A DNA stretch of 64,000 nt. Origin: Apodemus sylvaticus. Its lineage: Eukaryota; Chordata; Mammalia; Rodentia; Muridae. The DNA lies in assembly GCF_947179515.1 (NCBI RefSeq), contig NC_067478.1:24792266-24856265 (forward strand), in the 5' to 3' direction. Both the position numbers and the translations under genes were made by a program. The notes under the pieces are model-generated. The model was not told where the DNA came from. It saw nothing but the letters and a program-made list of their open reading frames with translations, and did not search any database. Shown here one piece after another: positions 41,289 to 53,099 of the stretch. How positions within the stretch are numbered: position 1 is the first letter of the stretch; each line of letters begins with the position of its first letter.

Positions 41289-41538
41289 GGGGGGGGGGGG
41301 GGGGAAGGGGGAAAAGGAGAAGGGAGGAGGGGGATGAGAGGGAGAGGAAGAGGGAGAGAGATGGAGATTGTGCCTAGTTTTTACACAGCACTGGGAATCC
41401 TGGCAGCTTCCCTGACTGAGTGGTCTCTATGCTCTTGCCCTCCCCACCCAGAGACCCTGCCTCTATGTTATTTTTAAAGCTCCAGGGTGAGGAACTGTCC
41501 CTGTCACTCACACACCCGGATAAAGGAAGCCAACTCAC

Positions 41539-41588
41539 CGCTGTCTCCATTTTCTGACCATTGCACCATACATCCATGGTGTCTTTTT
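41539..41588 (-). CDS. Faim: Faim coding exon (EKDTMDVWCNGQKMETA)
   Basis: A 50-base exon on the minus strand, acceptor CTTTTACAG, donor GCG/GTGAGT. Entered in phase 1 and left in phase 0. It encodes the strand DTMDVWCNGQKMETA of FAIM, a motif with the conserved VWCNG that matches the family exactly. Confidence 0.96.
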
Positions 41589-42194
41589 CTGTAAAAGCAA
41601 CATGAATTCCCAGTTATAATTCTGTATGTCAGGTTAATTTCTTTTGTAAAGTTTGGTACACATAGTTATAAACTAATAACATTCTAAAACTCTATACTTT
41701 CAATGTCTTTGAAACTTTCAAAATTTGAAGAAACTCTGTTCATAAATGAAACCAAAAAAAAAACTCTGAAATCTTTTAAGAAGGTCATAGTCCCAGCAGA
41801 ATGTGATTTAAAAAAAAGTTTGATTAAACAAAACAGATTCTGAAGGGCAATATTTGTAAAAGATGTTTCAAATGAATGAGGGAATGAGGAGGACCTTAGT
41901 CACAGACAACGTGGTTTAGTAAGTTCAAATGGTCATTGGAAGTGTGACTTAGCACCAGTGACTAGATAACTCCTGCCTCATGCACGGACAGCGCTAACTG
42001 GATGGTGGATAGACTCCTAGATGCTAAGGAGAAACAGATCACACACTCGGCCTCTCGAGCAGAGAACACAGGGAACACAGGGAACACAAGGTCACAGCAG
42101 CAGCCTCGGGCAGTAGTTTGCCACTACAGTTCACAGCAGGGGGTGTCCTAAGACCAGGTTGGAAGACTGTGGTCACACGGAACCAGATGTGCAA

Positions 42195-42195
42195 G

Positions 42196-42265
<70 letters not shown>
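42195..42265. repeat. (GA)n microsatellite
   Basis: About 70 bases of AG repeat. Confidence 0.97.
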
Positions 42266-42268
<3 letters not shown>

Positions 42269-42856
42269 CTGCATGGGCACTAGGATCCAAGGACAAAATC
42301 ATGCCCAGGGGTCACGGCTGAGGGTGCAGCTGAAGGTGTGACTCTGGCAGGCCACCTGCTGTAGGGGCTGGTCTTCCCTCTGTATCCTGAGCCAGATGGG
42401 CATCTCATTTAAACTGCAGGAAGCCTCTGAGGAGAGCTAATTCAGACAGGGGGACGGAAGTGAGTGACCCAGAGGCTGGCTGAATGTGATCTGTGCGTGG
42501 CTGGAGGCAGGGAAACCCAGCTGATCACAATACGTGGCTGAACCCCCAGTGCTAAGATCCGGGACGGCGGTAGTGAGAACTGGCAATCAGTCTAGTTACT
42601 GAAACGCACACATGTTCAGATTAGCTAAATTAACTAGAAGGGTTTGCTGACGTGCCTGTGAGGAACACAGCTAATCCAGAGCCTTGAAGTAAAAATAGAT
42701 TACATTGGAACACAAATTTTCAAAATCTGCACAAGTGAAAAGACCATGGATATATCTAAGCAATGTTATATAATAATAAGGCAGCACCACTCAGCAAGGC
42801 TGTCTCAACACTTGAAAACAAAACTGAAGGCCAGCATATTCAAACACATTAGCTCT

Positions 42857-43045
42857 CTAACCCAGGTTCTCAATCTTCCTAATGCTGCAACCCTTTAATA
42901 TAGTTCCTCATGTTGTAGTCACACCCAACAATAAAAGTATTTTGTTGCTACTTCATGATTGAACTTATACTACTATTATGAACTGTAATGTAAATATCTG
43001 ATATCCAACCTTCAAAGGGGTTGCAATCACAGGCTGAGAATCACA
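42857..43045. repeat. URR1-like (hAT family) non-autonomous DNA transposon
   Basis: GGTTCTCAATCTTCCTAATG, CTGCAACCCTTTAATATAGT, GTTCCTCATGTTGTAGTCAC, TTGTTGCTACTTCATGATTG and GTAATGTAAATATCTGATAT are typical of this rodent element. The right end AGGCTGAGAATC mirrors the start as a degraded terminal inverted repeat. Confidence 0.85.
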
Positions 43046-43518
43046 ACTATAACCCTCTCACAACTAAAATTTCCATTAGTAGGCGCTGGGATGAAGTGAG
43101 TCACTGCATCCCTGATCACATCTTGGCGACATTCAGAAAGATGGATAAAACTAACTAGTAAAGCTTCGATAATGGGGCAGGGATGGGCAGGAAGAGTCGC
43201 ACAGGCACAAAACCCATTTAAAACAGTGAAGAATAGAATACTGGAATAAAATCGGGGACTAGACCCTTCATAAAGTCTGAGCGAAAATGATTTTGCTACA
43301 TTCAAGAAAAACAGCAGCTCAGTTTAGAAGCCAAGACATGTTTATCTCCTCCACCACTGAAATGATCCCTTAAGGATGCCTTTCAGGGAACAAGATGAAA
43401 CTGGGAGCTGCTGGCAGCATCCATGAGAGTAAACCCTAGGCGTCCACGCTGGAAAAGGCCGGGACTTCCTGCTCTCCAGCAGAGAGGAACTAACCCAAGG
43501 ACTGAGGGGCGGAGGAGA

Positions 43519-43712
43519 GGGAACGGGACTGGAGGGATGGCCTAGTGGTTATAAGCACTGGTTGCTCTTCTAGAAGACTAGGGTTTGATTCTCAGCATTT
43601 ACACTGTAGCTCACAGCTGTCTGTACCTCAAGGGATCCAGTGCCCTCCTCTGACCCCTGCAGCAGTGCAGACATACAGGAAAAAACACCAACACAATAAA
43701 ATGGAACTCAAG
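43519..43712 (+). repeat. B2/B3-type SINE
   Basis: GGGACTGGAGGGATGGCCTA ... TCAGCATTTACACTGTAGCT ... ACACCAACACAATAAAATGG. Confidence 0.8.
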
Positions 43713-43799
43713 GAATGGAGAATGTGAGAAAACTGCTGACATAAGGAAACGGACTGATGTGCAAATAATACACACATACTCTGCACAAGAGAGAGAAAG

Positions 43800-43960
43800 C
43801 CAGGCTGGGTGTGGTGGTGACATACCTTTAATGCCAGCACTCAGGAGGCAGAGGCAGGCAGATCTCGGTGAGCTCAATCAAGGCCAGCCTGGTTTATAGA
43901 ATGAGTTCCAGGACAGACAAGACTACATGAAGAAGCCCTGTCTTGAAAAACCAAAGTAAG
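43800..43960 (+). repeat. B1 SINE
   Basis: CAGGCTGGGTGTGGTGGTGA ... GCACTCAGGAGGCAGAGGCA ... GAAGCCCTGTCTTGAAAAAC. Confidence 0.92.
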
Positions 43961-44904
43961 TTAAATAAGTAAGAAAGAGAAAGCCAACAAGACAGCCTGG
44001 AAAAATAAGAACTGTACATAAAAATATAGTTCCAATATGGAGCGAAAGGAAATGGGGTAATTTTGAGTAATCGACAGATTATAAACAGAAACATCTTCCA
44101 AATTCCTTGACTATATACTGAATCAACCAACATTCACACAACGTAGGATTTACTCTTCTAGTAAAATTACTGGCCGTCACAGAAATAAGAGCAATGAGTG
44201 TGGTTGAAGGCTCAGAGTTCTCGCAACATCCTGCAGATGAAGCTGTCTGTGTTGCTCCTCTCCTGCTCTGACAGAAGCAACACAGGAGAAGAGAGGGTTA
44301 ACTCTGCCTGTTACGTGAGGAAATGCAACCCATAATGGCAGGGAAAGCATGGCTGTGCCACTCAGTAGCCAGAGCAGGAGGCAACTGGGCTACCTACACC
44401 TTGGGGGGCCTAAAGGCAGAGCTCAGCTGAGAGCAGGCCCCCAAGCCCTGCTCCTGCAGACACAATCCCAAGGCTCTAAGTACACACGAATTCAAAATAC
44501 TGTTTCCATGAGCCCTTCCAGGAACACTGACAGAAGATTCAGGCATCACAGTGACCAGACATCAGCGGAAACACAAGGACTTGATGTCCGTGTAAGTGAG
44601 GGCTGGCAGGAGGTGGGCAGAGCACAGAACTGGAGGGTGATGCACAAACGGTGTGGACGTATTGTTGGTGATTATGTTTGTGGTGGCAGCACTGCTAATG
44701 TTATGGGATTATTATATATGTCTGCAATTTGTCAAAAGGCAAGGAAGTTATGTGATACTCCAATTCCATCCATGTGTCCTTGAAAAGGAGGAGTCTAAGT
44801 GTGGGGAAAAGAGTTAGCTAAGGTTAAGTAAAACCCATACTCCTCAACTTTACCTACCAAGTATCATTATGAACTCAGAAGACACCTCAAAGGAAAGTTC
44901 TCTT

Positions 44905-44990
44905 AGAGGCAGGAGGATCTGGGAGTTCAAGTCCAGCCTGGTCTACATATTAAGTTCCAGGCTAGCCAGAGAGACCCTGTCTTAAAACAC
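44905..44990 (+). repeat. B1 SINE, 3-prime fragment
   Basis: AGGCAGGAGGATCTGGGAGT ... CCAGCCTGGTCTACATATTA ... GACCCTGTCTTAAAACACAA. Confidence 0.75.
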
Positions 44991-45099
44991 AAAACAAAAC
45001 CAGAAAAGATCTGTCCCTATCAGTTCTATTTTCCTTCTTCCCTCTGTCCTATCACCACCCTTGTTCCCTATCTTTTATCTATTTTAACCATTCATCTAT

Positions 45100-45153
45100 C
45101 TGTCATCTATCCATCATCCATCCACCCATCCATCCATCCATCCATCCATCCAT
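45100..45153. repeat. (ATCC)n microsatellite
   Basis: About a dozen CATC/ATCC units. Confidence 0.93.
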
Positions 45154-45245
45154 CACCAACCTAATTTCCTTGTTTTGCTCACTGAAAATCAGTAAATGAT
45201 TAGAAAACATTCTTAGTATTTGGTTAGATTACATTAAAATCTTGA

Positions 45246-45432
45246 AATAGGGCTGGAGAGATGGCTCAGTGGGTAAGAGCACCGACTGCTTTTCTGAAGG
45301 TCATGAGTTCAAATCCCAGCACCCACATGGTGGCTCACAACCATCTGTAAAGAGATCTGACACCCTCTTCTGGTGTCTGAAGACAGCTACAGTGTACTTA
45401 CATATAATAAATAAATAAATCTTTAAAAAAAT
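45246..45432 (+). repeat. B2 SINE
   Basis: AGGGCTGGAGAGATGGCTCA ... CACCCACATGGTGGCTCACA ... AATAAATAAATAAATCTTTA. Confidence 0.96.
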
Positions 45433-46109
45433 CTTGAAATAATTTTTGTCTTCAATATCTAAAATGTGGGCGCAAATGTTCAAAACAGCTCCAATCATCC
45501 TGTTATGTCGGAAGGAAGGAAGCCAGAGGTGGCTGCCAAAGCCCACTAGGAATATGCCAAAGGGACTCAGAAACCATCGAACAAGCTCCTCTGGGATTCA
45601 AAACAGTACATTTCTGTGGCTCACACCTGCCATCTAAGCCCTTGGGAGGCAGGAGCAGAACGACAGACAAACGTTTACAACCAGCCTCAGAGACACAGTG
45701 AACACCAGGCCAGCAGAGATGGAGTAAGACCCAGTCTCAGAACAAAGAGACACATAAATCCCTGTCCCTGAAAGGGATATTTTTTTAAGGAATATTTTAA
45801 GCATCAATGAAAGTGGTAATTGCAATGTGCTACAGCAAATCAAATTGTTTCTATCTTAGCATTAACAATGACTTAAAGTTGGAAACAAGTCAGTAGTCTG
45901 AAGGCTGGAGACAGAGGAACAAAGCTACCCTGTGCTTCCTACATGAACTGTAGGTCTCTGCAACCCAACAGCTAGGTGACTGGGAGTGTCTTGTCAGACC
46001 AACATCTAGACAGGAAGCAAAGAATGAAAGAATCCAAGTATTACTATTTGGCAACATCTGATGAACGAAATGGTCAAGGCATTAAACTTTAGTAATTGTT
46101 GTAATGTTT

Positions 46110-46720
46110 GATCCTGGTTGTCAACTTGTCTGGTTGTGGAATCAACGAGAAGGTTAGACACGGGGCACATCTGTGAATGTTCAGGTTACGTGAAGTGGGA
46201 AGATGAATGCTAACTGTGGGTAGCACCTCCCAGTGGTAGCCCCCGGTGGAAAGGAGGCTTTGCTTTCAGTGCGCCTGCCTTCACTCTAGATAGGTGCATC
46301 TACACTGCTGCTGCTGCTGCTGCTGCTGCCGCCGCCGCCGCCATCTTCCCTCACTGATATCAGAACCCGGCTTCATCAGGCTCTCACTGTGGACTGAAGA
46401 GCAGTGGCTCTCCAAGACCTCTCCAGGCCTTCAGTGATAGGCTGATACTGCTAAGACACCAAACTCATGGGGTGAACTGAGTTTTTACCATCCCCAGTGT
46501 GAGACCACCATGACTGGAATACCCAGAGCATAACAATAAGCCAGTCTGATGAATGTGTGTGTGTGTAGTGTGTGTGTGGTGTGTTTGTGTGTGTGTATAT
46601 GTGTTATGTATGTTGTGTGTGGTGTTTGTGTGTTCTGTGTGTGTGTGTGGTGTGGGGGGGGGGTGTATTTTTCACCCTACTAGTTCTGTTCCTCTAGGGA
46701 ACCCTGACTAATAGAGTTGT
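46110..46720. repeat. Old interspersed repeat with internal CTG/CCG and TG expansions
   Basis: Begins near GATCCTGGTTGTCAACTTGT and ends TCTGTTCCTCTAGGGAACCC followed by TGACTAATAGAG, which are ends shared by an old mammalian repeat family I cannot name. It holds (CTG)8(CCG)4 at about 46301-46341 and a TG-rich run at 46553-46665. Confidence 0.6.
46301..46341. repeat. (CTG)n(CCG)n trinucleotide repeat
   Basis: Seven to eight CTG units pass directly into four CCG units in a Faim intron (+ strand reading). Confidence 0.95.
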
Positions 46721-47339
46721 CAATGTTAAAGAGAAAGAGAATGATGAACACTGTATGTGCATCAAGACACCAGCAAACTCTACATTGATTTTGCCAGAAA
46801 GAAAAATCCAATAAAACCTAAATTTGACAGTTCTTCAGCTAGATACCACTTGATAAAAAACAAGGAAGCACTAAAAACTACTGCTATTTTACAGTAAGTA
46901 ATCATTTTATTTACCTCCCCCACCCTTCTTGTAAAAGGACAGTCTCATGCTATAGCCCGGACTGGCCTCAACTTTCTGGTTCTCCTGTCTCAAGTCTCTG
47001 AAGTGCTGGGATGTCTGGTATGAGCCACATGCCTGACTTTGAATTTTTTATGTGACTTATTAGTTGACAAACATTTCTCGTCTAAAACCAAAACAAATCC
47101 AGATGAACAAAAATCCTATTTGCTAGCACCCAGCTAGAATGTGGACCACAAAGCCATGCTCAAAGTTCCTTTGTCTGTGCACCCTCAATATCCGGGAGTC
47201 GGTCTTTTGAGAGGCAGTTAACAAACACGACCTCCTGAATACATGAATTAAGGTGATTTATTACACCACTTTCATTTAGTAATGTGAGAAGGAAATGGGG
47301 GCAGAATAACAAAAAGGTGCTATTGTGTGTTTCACTGTA

Positions 47340-47480
47340 TATTGTTATTGTTGGATTTCTCTGTATAGCTCTGGCTGTTTTGAAATTTGCTCTGTAGACC
47401 AGGCTAGCCTCCCAGAGGTCTGCCTGTCTCTGCCTCCCAGGTGCTGGGACTAAAGGCGTGTTCTACCTTCACCTGGCTGA
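47340..47480 (-). repeat. B1 SINE
   Basis: GGATTTCTCTGTATAGCTCT ... CCAGAGGTCTGCCTGTCTCT ... GGTGCTGGGACTAAAGGCGT. Confidence 0.85.
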
Positions 47481-47740
47481 GGTTTCTTCTTAAAAGCTCA
47501 TTTTCAGCTGGGCTATGAGGGCTCTGATCTCATGGAACCTGTTCTTACTATTACCTGCAGAAATGTTTGTCCTCTCCAGGGTTCTTAAATTTCTAACTGC
47601 TTTTTTATTTATAAAGAAAAAATACCAAACAGTAGATGCCTGGATAGATATTACTTCTTTTTTTAAAAAAATAAAAAAACAAACACCAGGTATAGTGATG
47701 CACATCTTTTCTTTTCTTTCTTTCTTTTTCTTTTTTTTTT

Positions 47741-47840
47741 AAGATTTATTTTACATATATGAGTATACTGTAGCTATCTTCAGATACACCAGAAGAGGGC
47801 ATCTGATCCCGGCCTGATCCGGCCCTGCTCACTCCAGCCT
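47741..47840 (-). repeat. B2 SINE fragment
   Basis: AAGATTTATTTTACATATAT ... ACTGTAGCTATCTTCAGATA and CACCAGAAGAGGGCATCTGA. Confidence 0.8.
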
Positions 47841-48042
47841 ATTTATTTATTATGTGTGTATATGAGTGTGTGTGTGTGTGTGTGTGTGTGTGTACACTAT
47901 ATCTGTCTTCAGACACCCCAGAATCCTAGAAGAGGGCATCAGATCTCATTACAGATGGTTGTGAGCCACCATATGGGTGCTGGGATTGAACCTTTGGAAA
48001 AGCAGTCAGTGCTCTCAACTGCTGAGCCACCTCTCCAGCCCT
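47841..48042 (-). repeat. B2 SINE with internal (GT)n
   Basis: A (GT)n run at about 47867-47893, then TCTGTCTTCAGACACCCCAG, GGTTGTGAGCCACCATATGG and GCTGAGCCACCTCTCCAGCC. Confidence 0.88.
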
Positions 48043-48236
48043 AGATAGTACTTCTTAAACCCAGGATTCTAATCTTCAAATCCAACCATATCAAACCTGA
48101 TACTAAGACACCGCAAAAAAAAAACCCTAGTGGGCTAAATGAAGACCCTTTCTCTCGCTAGGAAAGTGGCCACAAAAGTCAGGAGAGCAGGGCATCCCAA
48201 GGGCCTGCAGGTTCTGCAGAAACAGCCCCAGCTTAC

Positions 48237-48465
48237 CCAAAACAACTCTCAGTTCCTCGCCGTCCAAGTGCACCACCCAGGTGTTGGTGGTCTTGGATCT
48301 GTTCTCCATGTACTTCTTGAGGCTCTTCCCGTCGATCTCCAGCGTGTACTCGTATGCGAAGCCACTTATGGCGTCTATGTTTATGGTGGCTTTGGTTTTT
48401 GCAGCTCCGACACAGAACGTTTCTTTGCCCACCAATTTGAACATCCATTCTCTTCTTATCTCTTC
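48237..48465 (-). CDS. Faim: Faim coding exon (EEIRREWMFKL...ELRVVL)
   Basis: 229 bases on the minus strand, phase 0 in and phase 1 out; acceptor TCATCTAG, donor TTGG/GTAAGC. It encodes EEIRREWMFKLVGKETFCVG, AAKTKATINIDAISGFAYEY, TLEIDGKSLKKYMENRSKTT and NTWVVHLDGEELRVVL. This is the core of FAIM, spanning the first and second beta-sandwich domains. The exon is fully open and well conserved. It is the longest coding exon of the gene. Confidence 0.97.
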
Positions 48466-48744
48466 CTAGATGACGATATGTAAGGTTTTAACAAACACAG
48501 AGGGTAAATTAGTATTTAATTTAAAAATAATGTAAAAAAAAAATCAAATGACAATACTATTTATAGTTGTTTTTTTTTTTAACCTCTTGTCCAGGTTTCA
48601 CAGGGTAGCCGTTCTAAGTTTAGATGTTAGAAGATAAAGTCTATGTATTCTGTATTGGCCACTAGATTGCTTTACATAAGCAATCTACATAGACAAAACC
48701 AAGCGCCGCTGCCGTGTTTTACAAAGTCACACATGTTCTCTTAC

Positions 48745-48877
48745 CTTCCCATCCACGTATACAACTCGTTTGCCTGACGTGGTCCCATGCTCAAATTCAA
48801 TCTTGTGGACACCATCACTTAATGCCACGTCCCAAACAGCTACGAGATCTGTCATTTTCTCCAGGCTATAGAGAGGG
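48745..48877 (-). CDS. Faim: Faim coding exon with the FAIM-S start codon
   Basis: 133 bases on the minus strand; acceptor TTATTCCTCCAG, donor GAAG/GTAAGA. It completes the serine codon from the FAIM-L exon and encodes (S)PLYSLEK, then MTDLVAVWDVALSDGVHKIE and FEHGTTSGKRVVYVDGK. The methionine at 48855 starts the 179-residue FAIM-S form when the preceding small exon is skipped. Leaves in phase 0. Confidence 0.97.
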
Positions 48878-49938
48878 CTGGAGGAATAAAACAGTCATTA
48901 AAATGGGCAAACAGAGAACCAGTAAGGGACTGATTAATTAACCCTTCCACCATGAAAATACCCCGTTTTCAAGGGCCCTAAAATTATGAGAGGATAAAGT
49001 GACGCTCTAAGACACCCTACTCACAGCACATGCAATTGTGTCACACTCCCTGGCTCTTCCCTCAAGCGGCAGCTATGCCAGGTATAGTCTAATAATCCCA
49101 AAGTCACCTAAATACTAAGAAGATTAAGACTGTAACAGTTAATCCCGGACAGCACGCTGGGCTGGGCCAGCACATGGAAAGGACAGTGAAAGTCTCTACT
49201 TTATGATCACTTCTGCAAGGGGGGTAGGGGGTGGGGGAGGGGGGACAGCCCAGAAATTAGCAGTCAATCCCAAACAAGAATTCTTCAAACCTTTCAGAAC
49301 CAATGACTGAGAATTTAACATCATCGACAAAGGTGTTCTAATTGTCATTCAAAAACTATCATGGAAGAAGTTTGATATTAATATAGATGATTGACTTTGT
49401 GTAGTAATGTTTACTGCAGTAATAGGATCATGGCTGACTGTGGCTGGCTGGTGACCTCTCTCTGTGAACTAGTTTCGTCACTAAATCACAGCCTCCTCTC
49501 CATGAGGATGCTGTCGGTCCCTTAACAAGGAGGTACAGGGCCCCCCAAGGTTAAGCAGGGCCACGGTGACAGTGGGTGTCAAGTGGAGTAGGCTGTGACC
49601 GGAGGACTCTGGCTCCAACACTGTTCTCTGGAGTCTCCCTCTCTGCCCATTCTAATCTCTTACTTTGTATGCTCTAAACCATCTGCAAGTGGCTGCTAAG
49701 ATTTCTGTGCTGAGCTGGGTCTATGGGGGAGGATGCCACATTTACGGCGGCCATATTTGGCCATATTCACACTGGTGGCCCTCCCTATCCGCTCATGACC
49801 CTCCTCTAAGTTAGAAAGCAGAGCCTGCATTCTGTGATGACAGAGACTGTGTCCCCAACAGACGCAGAACTCTCCAGGCCTATCTTAACAATCCCCAAAC
49901 TTTCAAGGGCTAGTTTTGTTGCAAAACAAGACAATTAC
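48878..49938 (-). other. Faim: Faim intron between the FAIM-L exon and the next exon
   Basis: About 1.06 kb, apparently free of SINEs. A G-rich run lies at about 49218-49247. No other gene seen. Confidence 0.7.
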
Positions 49939-49982
49939 CTTTCATCATCTTCAAAGATAGGACTGTCATCTCCAGACGCCAT
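49939..49982 (-). CDS. Faim: Faim FAIM-L-specific start exon (coding part)
   Basis: On the minus strand the ATG at 49982-49980 opens MASGDDSPIFEDDE plus two bases of a serine codon, ending at the donor AAAG/GTAATT. The acceptor TTGGATTGCAG puts the exon start at 49995, so the whole exon is 57 bases, 44 of them coding. This is the alternative N-terminus of the neuronal long isoform FAIM-L; skipping the exon yields FAIM-S. The pyrimidine-rich upstream stretch (complement of about 50001-50055) and the weaker donor fit regulated inclusion. The peptide is very acidic. Confidence 0.95.
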
Positions 49983-50221
49983 GGTTAGCAACAGTCTGCA
50001 ATCCAATTAGCAGCCAGAAGAGAGAAAAGCAGAAAAGCAGCAGAGAGAGGTTGGAAGCAACAAAGACAGCTACAAAGGTTTTTTTTTTTTTAAACTTTGC
50101 GATCTTTTCATACATACAGTAGAAGGGCAGTCTTTTGTTTTCAGAGAGAACTGAGCATACAAAGCAGTCAATCCATTTTTCTATGTTAAACATTTACAAT
50201 TTATTTGTTCATTAAAAAATT

Positions 50222-50351
50222 TTTTCTTGAATTTCTCTGTGTAGCTCTGGCTGTTCTAGAACTCACTCTTAAGACCAGGCTGGCCTCAAACTCACAGATC
50301 TGCCTGCCTCCCAAGTATTGGGATTAAAGGCGTGCACCATCACTGCCTGGC
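50222..50351 (-). repeat. B1 SINE
   Basis: AATTTCTCTGTGTAGCTCTG ... CTCACAGATCTGCCTGCCTC ... AGGCGTGCACCATCACTGCC. Confidence 0.9.
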
Positions 50352-51392
50352 AAGCATTTATAATTTCTTAAAAACAGTTTGTTAAAACGGAGGCATAAAA
50401 ATCTAGTTTATTTTGAATATTACAGCTGTTAAGAGCCCAAGGAACCATCCAGTCCCAGGTGTCTTCCTGGAGCACAGGAAGTCCCAAGGGTGATCCTAAC
50501 AACCATGCTCCCGGGAGCACACCAAATGTGGAGACAAACAGCTCTGCACAGTGAGTGTGTGAAAAGCAAACACGGTGGCAGCTTCAATGGTGAGGTTTAA
50601 AACCCAATTCTTAGATTTTAGAAGATCCACATAATTTAAATAATTTCCCTCTAGAGAAATCGTGAATATTTTTGGTAAAGTGCCTAGGAATACGCTAGCC
50701 TGTTCTGTTAGAGCGAAGTTTATTCATCTGCTCATCTACATAAGCCAGCAGGTCCACAGTAACAGGCCTCATTCGGTTCTCCAGCAGAGTCTCATCTAGA
50801 GGCAGAGACCAGACCAAGCAATGAGGGCACTGTTCCAGTGTTAGTAAAATTTCATAAGCCAGAGGTGCGCCTACACTTGCACGCGCAGCAAAGGCTACGT
50901 GGAGAAGGCAGGGGGGCGGGTGCTAGAGAACTACTCGGAAGCTTGCGTATGCTAGCACAGGAGATGCAGATGAGGAATCCACAGTGAGCAGCCTACGCCT
51001 GCCTGCCATACTTTTAGAGATCTGATGTGCTCTGCTCCCAAGGCGGCGTGCTCCAGTTTTAACACCCTCCTCAGTAAGTGTCTTCCCCGTCTGCATGTCC
51101 AAGGGTGCTTTCTCTTGGCTAACGAGACTGCCAACCCCTTCTGCTGGAAAGTGTCAGGTGCCACAAATAATTTCAAAAATGTTAGAGAAGAAAGCTTTCT
51201 ACATCTAGCAATAGAACACGCCCAGTGATGTGCTAGCATCAGAGAGGACGAAGAAGGAAGGGGTGCCGCTCAAATTTTGCTATGCGATTTTTAAGTGTTC
51301 TAGGAAGGTCACCCTCAAACCTGGGGAAGTTGATGTATTTTGTATTATAAAGAGCTCCAAATATTACTAAGGTGCACTAAGTAAATAAAACA

Positions 51393-51570
51393 CGGGGCTG
51401 GAGACATGGCTCAGGGGTTGAGAACACGAACTGCTCTTTCGGAGAACACTAGTTCAGTTCATACCACCTGGAAGCTTCTAATCACCTGGTGCTCCTGCAG
51501 TAGGAAGTTCTGATGTCCTCTTAAGACTAAGGGCACCTGCACTCCAGCATGCGCACACGCGCACGCGCAC

Positions 51571-51611
<41 letters not shown>

Positions 51612-51755
51612 CACATGTGAGTACAGGTGCCCATGGAAGCCATATGAGGACAGCGGATCCCCTGCCACCGGATCCCCTTGCTGGTGGTTGTGGGGCTCAG
51701 AGACTCTTCTGCAGGAGCAGCAGCCCCCACTAACCTCCGTCTCTCCGGCCCCCAA
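51393..51755. repeat. Two SINEs joined at a (CA)n core, opposite orientations
   Basis: A B2/B3-type SINE on + (51393-51548, GGGGCTGGAGACATGGCTCA) runs into a (CGCA)n(CA)n tract (51548-51615). A reverse B3-like sequence (CTTGCTGGTGGTTGTGGGGC ... CCGTCTCTCCGGCCC) then extends to about 51750, making a large imperfect inverted arrangement. Confidence 0.7.
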
Positions 51756-53099
51756 AGACCTAAAGCTCTTTTTTTTAAAAAAAAAACCTGTAAATCATTT
51801 AAGAGCATTCATGGTTTCTGAAAGGCTTTTAGAAAGCATGGACTCCTGTGCCGAGGAGAAACTTTGAAAAGTGCTCTCTACACAAGGATTAGGCCTTGCT
51901 ACCACCCAGCCCCACCATTTCCACAATGAGAAGCCAATTAAAAGTAACAAAAGCAATGCCTCTCTCCCTCATTCTGGGGATAGCAAAGTCACAGAGGCCT
52001 CTTGAAGTGACACCCATTGCTGTTCCCGATCTGTTCCACTTTCCAGCAAGGCCATAGGCACAGAAGGCACTGAATGTGAGGAATATTTTTCCACAAGATC
52101 CCATCTGGAAGTGTAGTCCTCACCAATAAATCTCATATAGCATTTGAAAACAGGTTCAAAACATCTCTGCAAGGATCCTGCTTTGGGATTCCACTACAAG
52201 TTTGTTTTTGGCTTGTTTGTTTGTCCAGAAGTTGCAACAGCCTTGTGACTTGTGATCTTACACACTTCAAGTTCAGTGCTTTCAAAGTTCATTGAAGTTA
52301 CTCTCTTGGCCCAACAGGTTTTGTTTCTTAAATTACTTTGGCTGTGGTCAATATAATTCATATTATACCTTTTGGTTCTCACTTGTTTCATGCCTGCGTT
52401 CTGACCTAAAGTCAGAACTCAGTGCTCACTACTCTGTCGCAAGCCCCACCATGACCTGCACAAGTCTCCTTTTAGCAGGAGACCTTAACGAGTAACAACC
52501 CCCAGATCACTAACGATGATTTTACTATGAACTGTATTGAAATGAAGTTCTGAAATCCATTCAGTATTTCAGAAACGGTGTTTATCTCATCTAAGTATGA
52601 TGACGTCACCAGATAGTAACACCACCCACAAATTTACGTTGCAGTGCAAGGCAATTTTCAGACTTGTGTTTACATGCTGTTACAGGTGACAGACTGAACG
52701 CAACATTAGTTAAACAGCAAAACAACTCAAATTTCCTGTCCCACCATCTTCCACCTTGAGTACAGCGTGATTTCGCTGGGTTTCATTGAACCAATTCATT
52801 CCATACCTGAGACAGGCTTCCAAGTCAGCCTTTGCAAGAGAGAAACTACACAATTCTACGAAGAGACTACAGAATCCTACTCTAGCCGCTGTAGGATAAC
52901 AGGCTCCTTCATTAAGCAATTCGAGCTCAGCTTATTGTAACGCTAGAGCGGTTCAGGAATACATTTGTCCCCAATGCCAACCTCCAGGAATGAATTAGCC
53001 ACAGCCAGCAAGGATGCTGCAGCGAGAAGCTCTCACGAGCTCCAGTCCACGGAGCATTTACAGCGAGGTTTAGCTGGGCCTCCTGCAACCCCGGGAGCT

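Larger units (their letters stand above)
39473..41538 (-). other. Faim: Faim intron sequence (with SINEs)
   Basis: Between the last two Faim exons. It contains a B1 fragment near 39880-39965, an ID-like fragment near 40195-40285, a B1 at 40934-41072 and a B3 at 41105-41288. No other gene recognised. Confidence 0.7.
41589..48236 (-). other. Faim: Faim intron, 6.6 kb
   Basis: Contains a GA microsatellite, a URR1-like DNA transposon, several SINEs, an ATCC repeat and an old repeat with a CTG/CCG run. The unique stretches 41700-42190, 42270-42850, 43050-43515 and 44000-44890 show no exon. Confidence 0.75.
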
